From Polaromonas sp. JS666 (lineage in GTDB: Bacteria > Pseudomonadota > Gammaproteobacteria > Burkholderiales > Burkholderiaceae_C): a DNA stretch of 64,000 nucleotides. The notes below the pieces were generated by a model. That model saw nothing but the letters and a program-made list of their open reading frames with translations, was not told the origin of the DNA and ran no database searches. The stretch spans positions 806,001 through 870,000 of the forward strand of contig NC_007948.1 of the NCBI RefSeq assembly GCF_000013865.1, in the 5' to 3' direction. Shown piece after piece: positions 13,440 to 21,962 of the stretch. The translations under genes were made by a program, and so were the position numbers. Positions within the stretch are counted from its first letter, which is position 1. Each line of letters begins with the position of its first letter.

Positions 13440-14906
13440 ATGGGAAAAATCACCGGCTTCATGGAATACCAGCGCATCGAGGAGGGCTACAAGCCTGTGC
13501 CCGAGCGCCTGAAAAACTACAAGGAGTTTGTCATCGGGCTGAACGATGCGCAGGCCGGCAAACAGGCGGCACGCTGCATGGACTGCGGCACGCCCTTTTG
13601 CAACAGCGGCTGCCCGGTCAACAACATCATTCCCGATTTCAATGACATGGTGTTTCGTGCCGACTGGAAAAACGCGATCGACACGTTGCACAGCACCAAC
13701 AACTTTCCGGAGTTCACCGGCCGCATCTGCCCCGCGCCCTGCGAGGCTGCCTGCGTGCTGAATGTGAACAACGATCCGGTCGGCATCAAATCGATCGAGC
13801 ATGCCATCATCGACCGTGCCTGGTCCGAAGGCTGGGTCAAGCCCGAGTTGCCCAAGCACAAAACCGGCAAAAAGGTGGCGGTGGTGGGCTCCGGCCCTGC
13901 CGGCATGGCCGCGGCACAGCAGCTGGCGCGCGCCGGCCATGATGTCACGCTGTTTGAGAAAAACGACCGTATCGGCGGCTTGCTGCGCTACGGCATTCCC
14001 GACTTCAAGATGGAGAAAATCCATATTGACCGCCGCGTCGAGCAGATGCGGGCCGAGGGTGTCACTTTCCGCGCCGGCGTGATGATCGGCAGCCTGCCCA
14101 AGGATTCCAAAGTCACGAACTGGGCCAAGGAAACGATATCGGCCGAGCAGTTGCAAAAGGACTTTGAGGCCATCATCCTGACGGGCGGCGCCGAGCAGTC
14201 GCGCGATTTGCCTGTGCCTGGCCGGGATCTGGACGGCGTGCATTTCGCCATGGAGTTCCTGCCGCAGCAGAACAAGATCAACGCGGGTGACAAGGTCAAG
14301 GGCCAGATCAGGGCCGACGGCAAGCATGTCATCGTGATTGGAGGCGGCGACACCGGGTCCGACTGCGTCGGCACCAGCAATCGCCACGGTGCGGCCAGCG
14401 TGACCCAGTTTGAACTGATGCCGCAGCCCCCCGAAGAGGAAAACCGCCCCATGACCTGGCCGTACTGGCCGATCAAGCTACGCACCAGTTCCAGCCACGA
14501 AGAAGGCTGCGAGCGCGAGTTCGCGATCTCCACCAAGGAGTTGATGGGGGAAAAAGGCAAGGTCACCGGCCTGAAAACCGTTCGCGTCGAATGGAAGGAT
14601 GGCAGGATGGTCGAGGTGCCGGGGTCGGAGCAGACGCTCAAGGCCGACCTGGTGCTCCTGGCCATGGGCTTTGTCTCGCCGGTCGCTTCGGTCCTGGAGG
14701 CTTTCGGCGTCGAGAAAGACAACCGCGGCAACGCCAAGGCGGGCACTGACTTCACGGGCGGCTATGCCACCAATGTGCCCAAGGTGTTTGCGGCCGGCGA
14801 CATCCGGCGCGGCCAAAGCCTGGTCGTGTGGGCGATTCGCGAAGGCCGCCAGGCCGCGCGCGCGGTCGACGAGTTCCTGATGGGTTACAGCGACTTGCCG
14901 CGCTAA
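13440..14906 (+). CDS. gltD: Glutamate synthase (NADPH) small subunit
   Basis: The 488-residue beta subunit passes electrons from NADPH via FAD to the large subunit. The N-terminal ferredoxin-like region has two Cys clusters ([14 protein letters not shown] and CPAPCEAAC). These are followed by the FAD-binding [15 protein letters not shown] near residue 150, the NADPH-binding [13 protein letters not shown] near residue 305, and the C-terminal FAD segment [18 protein letters not shown]. Length is typical. An AGGA ribosome site lies before ATG 13440. It is cotranscribed with gltB. Confidence 0.97.
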   Translation: MGKITGFMEYQRIEEGYKPVPERLKNYKEFVIGLNDAQAGKQAARCMDCGTPFCNSGCPVNNIIPDFNDMVFRADWKNAIDTLHSTNNFPEFTGRICPAPCEAACVLNVNNDPVGIKSIEHAIIDRAWSEGWVKPELPKHKTGKKVAVVGSGPAGMAAAQQLARAGHDVTLFEKNDRIGGLLRYGIPDFKMEKIHIDRRVEQMRAEGVTFRAGVMIGSLPKDSKVTNWAKETISAEQLQKDFEAIILTGGAEQSRDLPVPGRDLDGVHFAMEFLPQQNKINAGDKVKGQIRADGKHVIVIGGGDTGSDCVGTSNRHGAASVTQFELMPQPPEEENRPMTWPYWPIKLRTSSSHEEGCEREFAISTKELMGEKGKVTGLKTVRVEWKDGRMVEVPGSEQTLKADLVLLAMGFVSPVASVLEAFGVEKDNRGNAKAGTDFTGGYATNVPKVFAAGDIRRGQSLVVWAIREGRQAARAVDEFLMGYSDLPR

Positions 14907-15288
14907 CTCATCAACGCCATCAATGGACCCTCGGGAATACGCTCCGGGGGCGGTTGAGGAAGACCCAGTGGAGCGTCGGCTGAATGGCAAGGCGTTGCAT
15001 TGAGACCACTGTTTCGTGTGTGGCGGATGAGTCTGGAAGAGTCCGACGTGCCGGCGGGGGATCCCAAGCGTTCTCATTGCTACTAAAATAGTAGCAACAA
15101 ACCCTTGTGATTTGTGGTTTGGATGGTATTTTCAACAGATGTTCTGCGGCGTGGCGCGGCAACCTATCCCGATCCCGTCTCCGGCAGGCCGCCAAGTGGC
15201 CGGCATGCGGCGGCCAATACAGGACAAACCCCGTATCATTAGGGCATTCCCTAGCACTGCCGACGCGCTCGTTGGCCTTTTCTTTTTC
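14907..15288 (+). other. 382-bp intergenic region before the mla operon
   Basis: No gene is visible. It contains an AT-rich palindrome at 15077-15097 and, just after it, a weak promoter-like pair TTGTGA (15105-15110) and TATTTT (15127-15132) spaced 16 bp apart. A small inverted repeat TAGGG-CATT-CCCTA lies near 15240-15253. The mlaF frame is open back to 15112, but that part does not resemble ABC ATPases. Confidence 0.5.
15077..15097 (+). repeat. AT-rich small palindrome
   Basis: Perfect 9-bp arms TTGCTACTA and TAGTAGCAA around AAA. It resembles other TAGC-containing palindromes at 36600-36626 and 54057-54083. Confidence 0.6.
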
Positions 15289-16137
15289 ATGGCCGACATT
15301 TCCGCTTCATCGCTGGTTGAGTTCAAGGATGTGACCTTTTCCTATCCAGGCTCCGCAGGGGATCGGGTCATCCTTGACCGGGTCACCCTGTCGGTGCCGC
15401 GGGGCAAGGTCACGGCGCTGATGGGTGCTTCGGGCGGCGGCAAGACCACCGTGTTGCGCCTGATCGGCGGACAGCAAAAAGCCAGTCAGGGCGAGGTCCT
15501 GTTCGACGGCAAAAGCATTGACCGGTTGGCGCAGTCCGAACTCTATGAGGCCAGGCGCCGCATGGGCATGCTGTTCCAGTTTGGTGCGCTGTTCACGGAT
15601 TTGAGCGTGTTTGACAATGTCGCCTTTCCCTTGCGTGAACATACTGCGCTGAATGACGAATTGATTCGGGACATCGTGCTGATGAAGCTCAATGCGGTGG
15701 GACTGCGCGGTGCGCGCGATCTGATGCCCAGCGAAGTTTCCGGAGGAATGGCCCGGCGTGTGGCGTTGGCGCGCGCCATCGTGCTCGACCCCGAACTCAT
15801 CATGTATGACGAGCCCTTTGCCGGACTGGACCCCATTTCTCTGGGCACGGCAGCACAGCTGATTCGCCAGCTCAACGACACGCTGGGGATCACCAGCATT
15901 GTGGTGTCCCACGACCTGGAAGAAACCTTTCACATCGCCGACAAGGTCATCATCCTGGCCAATGGCGGCATTGCCGCAGAGGGCACGCCCGACGAGGTCC
16001 GCAATTCCACCGACCCGCTGGTCCATCAGTTTGTCAACGCACAGAGCGAAGGTCCCGTGAAATTCCATTACCCCGGCCCGGACGTCGCCACCGATTTCGG
16101 ACGGCAGGCTACAGCACGCCGGAGGGCTCGCTCATGA
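15289..16137 (+). CDS. mlaF: Phospholipid transport ABC ATPase MlaF
   Basis: The 282-residue ATPase drives the Mla system that moves phospholipids between the membranes and maintains outer-membrane asymmetry. It has the Walker A GASGGGKTT at 46-54, the Q-loop LFQFGALF, the ABC signature as VSGGMARR, the Walker B LIMYDEPFAGLD and the switch His in VVSHDLEET. The chosen ATG gives the usual N terminus; the upstream open frame lies in promoter sequence. Its stop overlaps the mlaE start (ATGA), indicating coupled translation. Confidence 0.95.
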   Translation: MADISASSLVEFKDVTFSYPGSAGDRVILDRVTLSVPRGKVTALMGASGGGKTTVLRLIGGQQKASQGEVLFDGKSIDRLAQSELYEARRRMGMLFQFGALFTDLSVFDNVAFPLREHTALNDELIRDIVLMKLNAVGLRGARDLMPSEVSGGMARRVALARAIVLDPELIMYDEPFAGLDPISLGTAAQLIRQLNDTLGITSIVVSHDLEETFHIADKVIILANGGIAAEGTPDEVRNSTDPLVHQFVNAQSEGPVKFHYPGPDVATDFGRQATARRRARS

Positions 16138-16928
16138 GCCCTTACAGCCCCGTCCGCATGCTTTCCAATCTGGGTTTCGGCACGCGCAGCCAGCTGGCCG
16201 AGCTTGGCCATGCCGCGCGCCTGATGTCGCGCCTGCTGGCGCTGACGGGTCCGGCGCTGGCCCGTTTTGGCCTGGTGCGTGACCAGATTTTCTTTCTCGG
16301 CAATTATTCGCTGGCCATCATCACGGTATCCGGTCTTTTTGTGGGTTTTGTGCTCGGCCTGCAGGGCTACTACACGCTGCAGCGTTATGGCTCCTCGGAG
16401 GCCCTGGGCTTGCTGGTGGCGCTTAGCCTGGTGCGAGAACTGGGCCCTGTGGTCACGGCCTTGCTGTTTGCCGGCCGTGCCGGTACCTCGCTGACTGCAG
16501 AAATCGGCCTGATGAAAGCTGGTGAACAGCTATCGGCCATGGAAATGATGGCCGTTGATCCGGTGCGTCGCATCCTCGCGCCCCGGTTCTGGGGTGGGGT
16601 GATCGCCATGCCGCTGCTGGCTGCGGTATTCAGTGCTGTCGGCATCATCGGGGGCTGGGTGGTCGGCGTGGTGATGATCGGTGTCGATGCGGGTTCTTTC
16701 TGGAGCCAGATGCAGGCCGGCGTGGATGTCTGGCGCGACGTTGGCAACGGTGTGATCAAAAGTTTTGTATTTGGTGTGACTGTCACTTTTGTGGCGCTGC
16801 ACCAGGGGTTTGAAGCGCAACCTACGCCGGAAGGCGTGTCGCGCGCCACCACCCGCACCGTGGTGGTGGCGTCGCTGGCTGTGCTTGGACTGGACTTCTT
16901 GTTGACCGCCTGGATGTTCAGCCTTTAA
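16134..16928 (+). CDS. mlaE: Phospholipid transport permease MlaE
   Basis: The 264-residue inner-membrane permease has several hydrophobic helices and the family hallmarks LGLQGYYTLQRYGSSEALG, VRELGPVVTALLFAGRAGTSLTAEIGLMK and EQLSAMEMMAVDPVRRI. The start overlaps the mlaF stop. MlaE forms a dimer that binds MlaF, MlaB and the MlaD hexamer. mlaD follows after 83 bp. Confidence 0.96.
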   Translation: MSPYSPVRMLSNLGFGTRSQLAELGHAARLMSRLLALTGPALARFGLVRDQIFFLGNYSLAIITVSGLFVGFVLGLQGYYTLQRYGSSEALGLLVALSLVRELGPVVTALLFAGRAGTSLTAEIGLMKAGEQLSAMEMMAVDPVRRILAPRFWGGVIAMPLLAAVFSAVGIIGGWVVGVVMIGVDAGSFWSQMQAGVDVWRDVGNGVIKSFVFGVTVTFVALHQGFEAQPTPEGVSRATTRTVVVASLAVLGLDFLLTAWMFSL

Positions 16929-17011
16929 GGCGGGACGCGCACCTTATGAATCCAACCATGCGAAAATTCATCCCCTTTGCCGGCGCAGGTTTGGGTCATT
17001 GAAGGAAAAAA

Positions 17012-17518
17012 ATGCAACGTTCAAAAAACGACGTGTGGGTTGGACTGTTTGTCCTGATCGGTGGCGCCGCCATGCTGTTTCTGGCGCTCAAATCGGCCAA
17101 CCTGCTGACCCTGAGTTTTGACACCTCATACCGCGTTACGGCAAAGTTCGACAATATTGGTGGTCTCAAACCACGCGCGGCCGTGAAAAGTGCGGGCGTT
17201 GTTGTCGGCCGGGTTGAAAATATCACTTTTGACGACAAGTCCTACCAGGCCAGTGTTCATCTGGCCATGGAAAGCCGCTATGCCTTTCCCAAGGACAGTT
17301 CGCTGAAAATACTGACCAGCGGTTTGCTGGGCGAGCAATACATCGGCGTGGAGGCCGGTGGGGATGAGAAAAACCTGGCGGCGGGGGATGTGATCAAGCA
17401 GACCCAGTCAGCCGTGGTGCTTGAAAGTCTGATCAGCCAGTTTTTGTATAGCAAAGCGGCGGACAGCAGTTCTGGATCAGGGGCTGCGCCGTCACCAGGG
17501 ACGCCAGAAAAAAAATGA
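17012..17518 (+). CDS. mlaD: Phospholipid transport MCE protein MlaD
   Basis: The 168-residue protein has an N-terminal membrane anchor (VGLFVLIGGAAMLFLAL) and one MCE domain (YRVTAKFDNIGGLKPRAAVKSAGVVVGRVENI) that forms a hexameric ring accepting lipid from MlaC. The hydrophobic helix typical of MlaD follows (VLESLISQFLY), then a Ser/Gly/Pro-rich tail. A clear AAGGAAA ribosome site precedes ATG 17012. The stop overlaps the mlaA start. Confidence 0.95.
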   Translation: MQRSKNDVWVGLFVLIGGAAMLFLALKSANLLTLSFDTSYRVTAKFDNIGGLKPRAAVKSAGVVVGRVENITFDDKSYQASVHLAMESRYAFPKDSSLKILTSGLLGEQYIGVEAGGDEKNLAAGDVIKQTQSAVVLESLISQFLYSKAADSSSGSGAAPSPGTPEKK

Positions 17519-18315
17519 CGACGCGAACGATATCAACGACACAAAACACGATGAAGCGGTCCCTGTGGTGGGCGGCTGCAGCCTTGGCGCTGGCGCTGCT
17601 GCAGGGTTGCGCAACCGGACCGAATGCCAACCCGGCCGATCCACTGGAGCCGTTCAACCGGGCGATGTTCAACTTCAACGACGGTGTCGACCGCGCCCTC
17701 GTCAAGCCGGTAGCGACAGCTTACCGGGACGTCACACCCGCGCCCATCCGCACCGCCGTCAACAGTTTTTTTGGCAATATTTCCGATGTCTGGTCGATGG
17801 TCAACAATGTGCTGCAGGCCAAGCCTGTAGAGGCCACCGACAGCCTTTTCCGCATCACGGTCAATACATTGTGGGGCCTGGGCGGTATTTTTGATGTGGC
17901 CAGCGACTTGGGGATTCCCAAGCACAGCGAGGATTTTGGCCAGACCCTGGGATATTGGGGTGTCGCCTCCGGTCCCTATGTGGTGCTGCCACTGCTGGGG
18001 CCCTCCACCGTGCGCGATTCCGTGGGCTCGCTGGTGGATGTGCAGGGAGATCTGGTGAGCCGGACGAATGATGTATCGGTGCGCAACTCCATGATCGTGC
18101 TGCGCGCGGTGGATCTGCGGGCCAACCTGCTGGGCACGGGCGCCCTGCTGGACGAGGCTGCGCTTGATAGATACAGTTTTGCTCGTGATGTCTATCTGCA
18201 GCGCCGTCGCAGCCTGATTCGCGGTGCGGCAGCCGAGACAGAAGAGCGCTACGACCTGCCAGAGGCCCCGGCGGCGCAGTCATCCAATGCATCTGCTTCG
18301 GCGCCTGCCAATTAG
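17515..18315 (+). CDS. mlaA: Outer-membrane lipoprotein MlaA (VacJ)
   Basis: The 266-residue lipoprotein has a lipobox ALLQGC (Cys32 from this start). The VacJ domain begins DPLEPFNRAMFNFNDGVDRALVKPVATAYRD and includes FGQTLGYWGVASGPYVVLPLLGPSTVRD. In the family it forms a doughnut in the outer membrane and extracts misplaced phospholipids for MlaC. ATG 17515 overlaps the mlaD stop; ATG 17551 would give a more compact signal peptide and may be the true start. Having mlaA inside the mla operon differs from E. coli, where it is separate. Confidence 0.94.
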   Translation: MTTRTISTTQNTMKRSLWWAAAALALALLQGCATGPNANPADPLEPFNRAMFNFNDGVDRALVKPVATAYRDVTPAPIRTAVNSFFGNISDVWSMVNNVLQAKPVEATDSLFRITVNTLWGLGGIFDVASDLGIPKHSEDFGQTLGYWGVASGPYVVLPLLGPSTVRDSVGSLVDVQGDLVSRTNDVSVRNSMIVLRAVDLRANLLGTGALLDEAALDRYSFARDVYLQRRRSLIRGAAAETEERYDLPEAPAAQSSNASASAPAN

Positions 18316-18336
18316 AGGGAAAAAGAGAAAGAGCCT

Positions 18337-18355
18337 TTGTAAACAAAATTTACAA
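18337..18355 (+). promoter_or_regulatory. Perfect short inverted repeat in the mlaA-mlaC gap
   Basis: TTGTAAA and TTTACAA (7-bp arms) surround CAAAA, 22 bp after the mlaA stop. The site is unusually AT-rich for this genome. It could be an operator or a small hairpin within the 177-bp gap. No convincing promoter was found beside it. Confidence 0.35.
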
Positions 18356-18492
18356 GACTGCTGTACAACTTCACCCTTAGCCCCGAACAAACCCGGAAAA
18401 TAGCCGTTGAATCACTGTTTGGCAGAAGTGGATATGCATGAATTGCCGTGCAGATCGCTGTCAGGCACGTGTTTCGTTACCGAAGGAAAACC

Positions 18493-19128
18493 ATGAACCG
18501 TAGAACCCTTGGCCAACTGTTGACCGCCACCCTCAGCCTGGCTCTGCTCACGTCTGCTTCTTTCGTTCGCGCTGCCGACGAAGCCCCTGATGCGCTGATC
18601 AAACGCGTCTCGACAGAGGTACTGGACAGCATCAAGGCTGACAAGTCCGTGCAGGCCGGCGACATGAGCAAGGTGATCTCGCTGGTTGACAGCAAGATCA
18701 TGCCCAATGTGAACTTCACGCGCATGACGGCCTCCGCCGTCGGGCGCAACTGGCGCCAGGCCACCCCCGAGCAGAAAGCCCGTCTGCAGGACGAATTCAA
18801 GATCTTGCTGATCCGCACCTATTCCGGTGCCCTGTCTCAGGTCAGGGATCAGACGCTCAGCGTCAAGCCCTTGCGCGCAGAAGCGGCCGATACCGAGGTG
18901 ACCGTGCGCACGGAAGTGCTTGGACGCGGCGACCCGATTCAGCTGGACTACCGCATGGAAAAAACCGCTTCCGGCTGGAAAATTTATGACCTCAACGTCC
19001 TCGGCGTGTGGCTGGTGGAAACCTATCGCACCCAGTTCGCCCAGGAAATCAGCGCCAAGGGCGTGGATGGGCTGATCGCGTCGCTGGCCCAGCGCAACAA
19101 GTCCAACGCAAGCGAGAAGAAGTCCTGA
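18493..19128 (+). CDS. mlaC: Periplasmic phospholipid-binding protein MlaC
   Basis: The 211-residue protein has a signal peptide ending near FVRAAD and the MlaC/Ttg2D domain (SKIMPNVNFTRMTASAVGRNWRQATPEQKARLQDEFKILLIRTYS, then GWKIYDLNVLGVWLVETYR). It ferries phospholipids across the periplasm between MlaA and MlaD. ATG 18493 has a GAAGGAAAA ribosome site; the frame extends back to 18448. mlaB begins 2 bp after its stop. Confidence 0.95.
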   Translation: MNRRTLGQLLTATLSLALLTSASFVRAADEAPDALIKRVSTEVLDSIKADKSVQAGDMSKVISLVDSKIMPNVNFTRMTASAVGRNWRQATPEQKARLQDEFKILLIRTYSGALSQVRDQTLSVKPLRAEAADTEVTVRTEVLGRGDPIQLDYRMEKTASGWKIYDLNVLGVWLVETYRTQFAQEISAKGVDGLIASLAQRNKSNASEKKS

Positions 19129-19130
19129 AC

Positions 19131-19412
19131 GTGTCATCCGCCATGGTGACCCTGCCTGCCGTGCTGACGCATGCCGTGGCCGCTGGGTTCACGGACGGCC
19201 TGAAGCAGGCCGTCCTGTCCCAGCCGGGGGAAGTGGTGGCCGACGCCAGTGCGCTGCAGGAGTTTGACTCTTCGGCACTGGCGGTATTGCTGGCTTGCCG
19301 GCGCGAGGCGCTGGCCGCCGGCAAGGCGTTCGCGGTGCGCGGCGCGCCTGCGCGGCTGGGCCAGCTGGCCCGGCTTTACGGCGTAGCAGACCTGATTCCT
19401 GCCGCAGCCTGA
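19131..19412 (+). CDS. mlaB: STAS-domain protein MlaB
   Basis: The 93-residue protein starts at GTG 19131, two bases after the mlaC stop; ATG 19143 is an alternative. It has the STAS core: VVADASALQEFDSSALAVLLACRREALAAG, with the central FDSSAL motif, then FAVRGAPARLGQLARLYGVADLI. MlaB binds MlaF and is needed for a stable MlaFEDB complex. It is the last mla gene; a large palindrome begins at its stop codon. Confidence 0.88.
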   Translation: MSSAMVTLPAVLTHAVAAGFTDGLKQAVLSQPGEVVADASALQEFDSSALAVLLACRREALAAGKAFAVRGAPARLGQLARLYGVADLIPAAA

Positions 19413-19514
19413 TTCCATTTCCAAATCAAACGTGCACTTTGTCGGCCCGCCTTGCCGTGCTATAGCACTGTCTGCGGCGAGCCTTCGCGTTCACGCTTGA
19501 TTTGGAAACGGAAT
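19412..19514 (+). repeat. 103-bp concentric palindrome after mlaB
   Basis: Outer arms 19412-19434 and 19492-19514 match as inverted repeats at 21 of 23 positions. A 12-bp perfect palindrome, GTGCTATAGCAC (19457-19468), lies at the same centre. The intermediate segments are partly complementary (GGCCCGCC against GGCGAGCC). There is no T-run, so it is not a standard terminator. It may be a mobile palindromic element or a structured operon end. Confidence 0.75.
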
Positions 19515-19617
19515 GAGGCCGGGTTTTCCGGTTTTCTGCGGGTGCTTCGTGCACCGCGCGGGGCCTTCCACCGGTCGGGCGTCTGAAAAAAGCATCAGCC
19601 CTTAAAATGAGGGGCTC

Positions 19618-20577
19618 ATGCCAGCTATTTCATTCCAGTCCGTCTCCAAAACCTACTCATCCGCGCGAAATCAGACCGGCCCTGTGGTGCGGGCGCTTGA
19701 CAATGTGAGCTTTGACATCCAGCAAGGTGAGTTTTTTGGTTTGCTGGGTCCCAACGGGGCTGGAAAGACCACACTTATCAGCATTCTGGCTGGCCTCTCG
19801 CGGGCCAGCAGCGGTACTGTCAAGGTGCATGACTGCGATGTCGTGACCGATTACGCCAATGCGCGGCGCAAGCTCGGCGTCGTGCCGCAGGAACTGGTGT
19901 TTGACCCCTTTTTCACGGTGCGGGAAGCGCTGCGCATCCAGTCGGGCTATTTCGGCATCAAGCATAACGACGCCTGGATTGACGAGCTGCTGGCCAGCCT
20001 CGGACTGGCCGACAAGGCCAATGCCAATATGCGTCAGCTGTCGGGCGGCATGAAGCGCCGTGTGCTGGTGGCGCAGGCCCTGGTCCACAAGCCGCCGGTG
20101 ATCGTGCTCGACGAGCCTACGGCCGGGGTTGACGTGGAGCTGCGCCAGACCCTCTGGCAATTCATCGCCAAACTCAACAGGCAGGGCTCCACCGTGTTGC
20201 TGACCACGCACTACCTGGAAGAGGCCGAGGCTCTGTGCAGCCGCATCGCCATGCTCAAGCAGGGGCGGGTGGTGGCGCTGGCGCCGACCTCGGAGCTGCT
20301 CGAGGCGGCCTCGTCAAATGTCCTGCGCTTCAAGATTGACAGCGAGTTGCCGCCGCAACTGGCGAGCCAGGCCAGAATCACCGGCCGCATCGTGCAGTTT
20401 CCGGCCAACAGCGCCCATGAAATCGAACAATACCTGGCGGCCATTCGCCAGGCCGGGCTGGTGGCCCACGATGTGGAGATACGCAAGGCCGACCTCGAAG
20501 ATGTGTTTCTCGATGTGATGGCAGAAAAAGTCGTGGAAGAGCCTGTCGAACTGAGCCTGACGGGAGTCGCAACATGA
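19618..20577 (+). CDS. ABC-2 type exporter ATPase (YadG-like)
   Basis: The 319-residue ATPase has the Walker A GPNGAGKTT, signature LSGGMKRR, Walker B VIVLDEPTAGVD and switch His in TTHYLEEAE, plus a C-terminal extension of about 90 residues typical of YadG/CcmA-type exporters. GAGGGG precedes ATG 19618. The matching permease is the next gene, separated by a 145-bp repeat. The substrate is unknown. The pair lies between mla and murA, so an envelope role is plausible but inferred. Confidence 0.92.
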   Translation: MPAISFQSVSKTYSSARNQTGPVVRALDNVSFDIQQGEFFGLLGPNGAGKTTLISILAGLSRASSGTVKVHDCDVVTDYANARRKLGVVPQELVFDPFFTVREALRIQSGYFGIKHNDAWIDELLASLGLADKANANMRQLSGGMKRRVLVAQALVHKPPVIVLDEPTAGVDVELRQTLWQFIAKLNRQGSTVLLTTHYLEEAEALCSRIAMLKQGRVVALAPTSELLEAASSNVLRFKIDSELPPQLASQARITGRIVQFPANSAHEIEQYLAAIRQAGLVAHDVEIRKADLEDVFLDVMAEKVVEEPVELSLTGVAT

Positions 20578-20614
20578 ACACCATGAGAGGCGAAGCGTCT
20601 CGCAAGCCGCGGCC

Positions 20615-20759
20615 TGCATGGCCTCGGGAGCTACACGCAGTGAGCGGCCATGGGGGCTCTCCAACCCAGCAGGGGCCGCGGAACCGGCTTTGCCGGGCCG
20701 CAGGCGCAGCGGCCCCCTCGGGGGGCAGCGCAGTACACGCAGTGACAAGCGTGGGGGCC
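20615..20759 (-). repeat. Two-hairpin dispersed repeat, copy A (left arm of the yadH-flanking pair)
   Basis: 145 bp that match 21527-21671 in inverted orientation with about 16 differences (about 89%) and no gaps. It carries the two conserved hairpins (GCCCCC/GGGGGC and CCGGC-AAA-GCCGG). Its right end, GTGGGGGCC, lies 5 bp before the yadH ATG and is the only ribosome-site-like sequence there. Confidence 0.9.
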
Positions 20760-20764
20760 TCAAT

Positions 20765-21520
20765 ATGACCGGCTGGCAAACCCTTTTTTACAAGGAAGTC
20801 CTGCGCTTCTGGAAGGTCGGCTTCCAGACGGTGGGCGCGCCGGTGCTGACCGCGGTGCTCTACATGCTGATTTTTGGCCACGTGCTGCAGGACCAGGTGA
20901 AGGTGTACGACCAGGTGAGTTACACCGCCTTTCTGGTGCCTGGCCTGGTGATGATGAGCGTGCTGCAAAACGCCTTCGCCAACAGCTCGTCGTCGCTGAT
21001 CCAGAGCAAGATCATGGGCAGCCTGGTGTTTGTGCTGCTGACACCGCTGTCGCACTGGCACTGGTTTTTTGCCTATGTGGGCTCGTCGATCGCACGCGGC
21101 CTGCTGGTGGGCATGGGCGTGTTTGCCGTCACCGTTTTTTTTGGTCAGCCCGGCTTTGTGGCGCCGTGGTGGATCGTGCTGTTTTCGGTGCTGGGCGCGG
21201 CCATGCTGGGTGCCCTGGGTGTGATCGCGGGGCTATGGTCTGAAAAATTTGACCAGATGGCGGCTTTCCAGAATTTCGTCATCATGCCCATGACTTTCCT
21301 GAGCGGCGTGTTTTACTCGATCCATTCACTGCCGCCGTTCTGGCAAAAGGTCAGCCACCTGAACCCGTTCTTTTACATGATTGACGGTTTCCGCTACGGA
21401 TTTTTCGGGGTCAGCGATGTGTCGCCCTGGCTGAGTCTGGGCATCGTGCTGGTTGCGCTGGCCATCGTCAGTGCTGTCGCGGTCAATATGCTGCGCACCG
21501 GCTACAAAATCAGGCACTAG
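20765..21520 (+). CDS. ABC-2 type exporter permease (YadH-like)
   Basis: The 251-residue membrane protein has about six hydrophobic segments and the ABC-2 permease motifs: PVLTAVLYMLIFGHVLQ, VPGLVMMSVLQNAFANSSSSLIQSKIMGSLVFVLLTPLS and FLSGVFYSIHSLPPFWQKVSHLNPFFYMIDGFRYGFFG. It pairs with the preceding ATPase. ATG 20765 is chosen because the longer open frame (from 20618) is a translation of the repeat. The G-run at the repeat end probably acts as ribosome site. The gene is flanked by inverted 145-bp repeats. Confidence 0.92.
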   Translation: MTGWQTLFYKEVLRFWKVGFQTVGAPVLTAVLYMLIFGHVLQDQVKVYDQVSYTAFLVPGLVMMSVLQNAFANSSSSLIQSKIMGSLVFVLLTPLSHWHWFFAYVGSSIARGLLVGMGVFAVTVFFGQPGFVAPWWIVLFSVLGAAMLGALGVIAGLWSEKFDQMAAFQNFVIMPMTFLSGVFYSIHSLPPFWQKVSHLNPFFYMIDGFRYGFFGVSDVSPWLSLGIVLVALAIVSAVAVNMLRTGYKIRH

Positions 21521-21526
21521 AAATAT

Positions 21527-21671
21527 GGCCCCCACGCTTTTCACTTCGTGTAATGCGCTGCCCCCCGAGGGGGCCGCTGCGCCTGCGGTCTGGCAAAGCC
21601 AGTCCCGCGGCCCCTGCTGGGATGAAGAGCGCCCACGCTTGCTCACTGCGTGTAGCTCTCGAGGCCTTGCA
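21527..21671 (+). repeat. Two-hairpin dispersed repeat, copy B (right arm of the yadH-flanking pair)
   Basis: Begins 6 bp after the yadH stop. Inverted and colinear with 20615-20759. In its second hairpin CTGGC-AAA-GCCAG replaces CCGGC-AAA-GCCGG of copy A, a compensated base-pair change. Confidence 0.9.
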
Positions 21672-21698
21672 CTGCGAACTCTTTTTTGAAACCTTGTT

Positions 21699-21956
21699 AT
21701 GACCAGCGAAGAACTCCAAACCATCATTGCCGCAGGCCTGCCCTGTGAACACATCGAGCTCTCGGGCGACGGCCGGCACTGGTATGCCACTATTGTTTCC
21801 AGTGCGTTCGAGGGCCTGCGCCTGATCCAGCGTCACCAGCGCGTGTATGCGACGCTGGGCGGGCGCCTGCAGACCGATGAAGTGCATGCGCTGTCCATGA
21901 AAACCTACACGCCCGCGGAGTGGGCGGCCAACAACGCAAACCAAGCAGCAGACTGA
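21699..21956 (+). CDS. ibaG: BolA-family protein (IbaG-like)
   Basis: The 85-residue protein has the BolA fold: an N-terminal helix, then HIELSGDGRHWYATIVSSAFEGLRLIQRHQRVYATLG with the helix-turn-helix-like RLIQRHQRVY segment and the conserved TDEVHALSMKTYTP tail. BolA/IbaG proteins act with monothiol glutaredoxins in iron-sulphur handling; a grxD gene lies at 63.3 kb. Placement directly before murA (6 bp) after an mla cluster matches the E. coli mla-ibaG-murA order, here interrupted by the exporter genes. Confidence 0.9.
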   Translation: MTSEELQTIIAAGLPCEHIELSGDGRHWYATIVSSAFEGLRLIQRHQRVYATLGGRLQTDEVHALSMKTYTPAEWAANNANQAAD

Positions 21957-21962
21957 CAACGC

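Noticed and set aside
15112..15288. N-terminal extension of mlaF
   Set aside because: Open by chance through the leader; MlaF family proteins start near 15289.
16946..17002. 18-codon ORF between mlaE and mlaD
   Set aside because: No ribosome site and nothing distinctive; likely chance.
20574..20768. Small ORF over repeat copy A and the longer yadH frame from 20618
   Set aside because: These translate the intergenic repeat (the [15 protein letters not shown] peptide reappears from other copies); they are not proteins.
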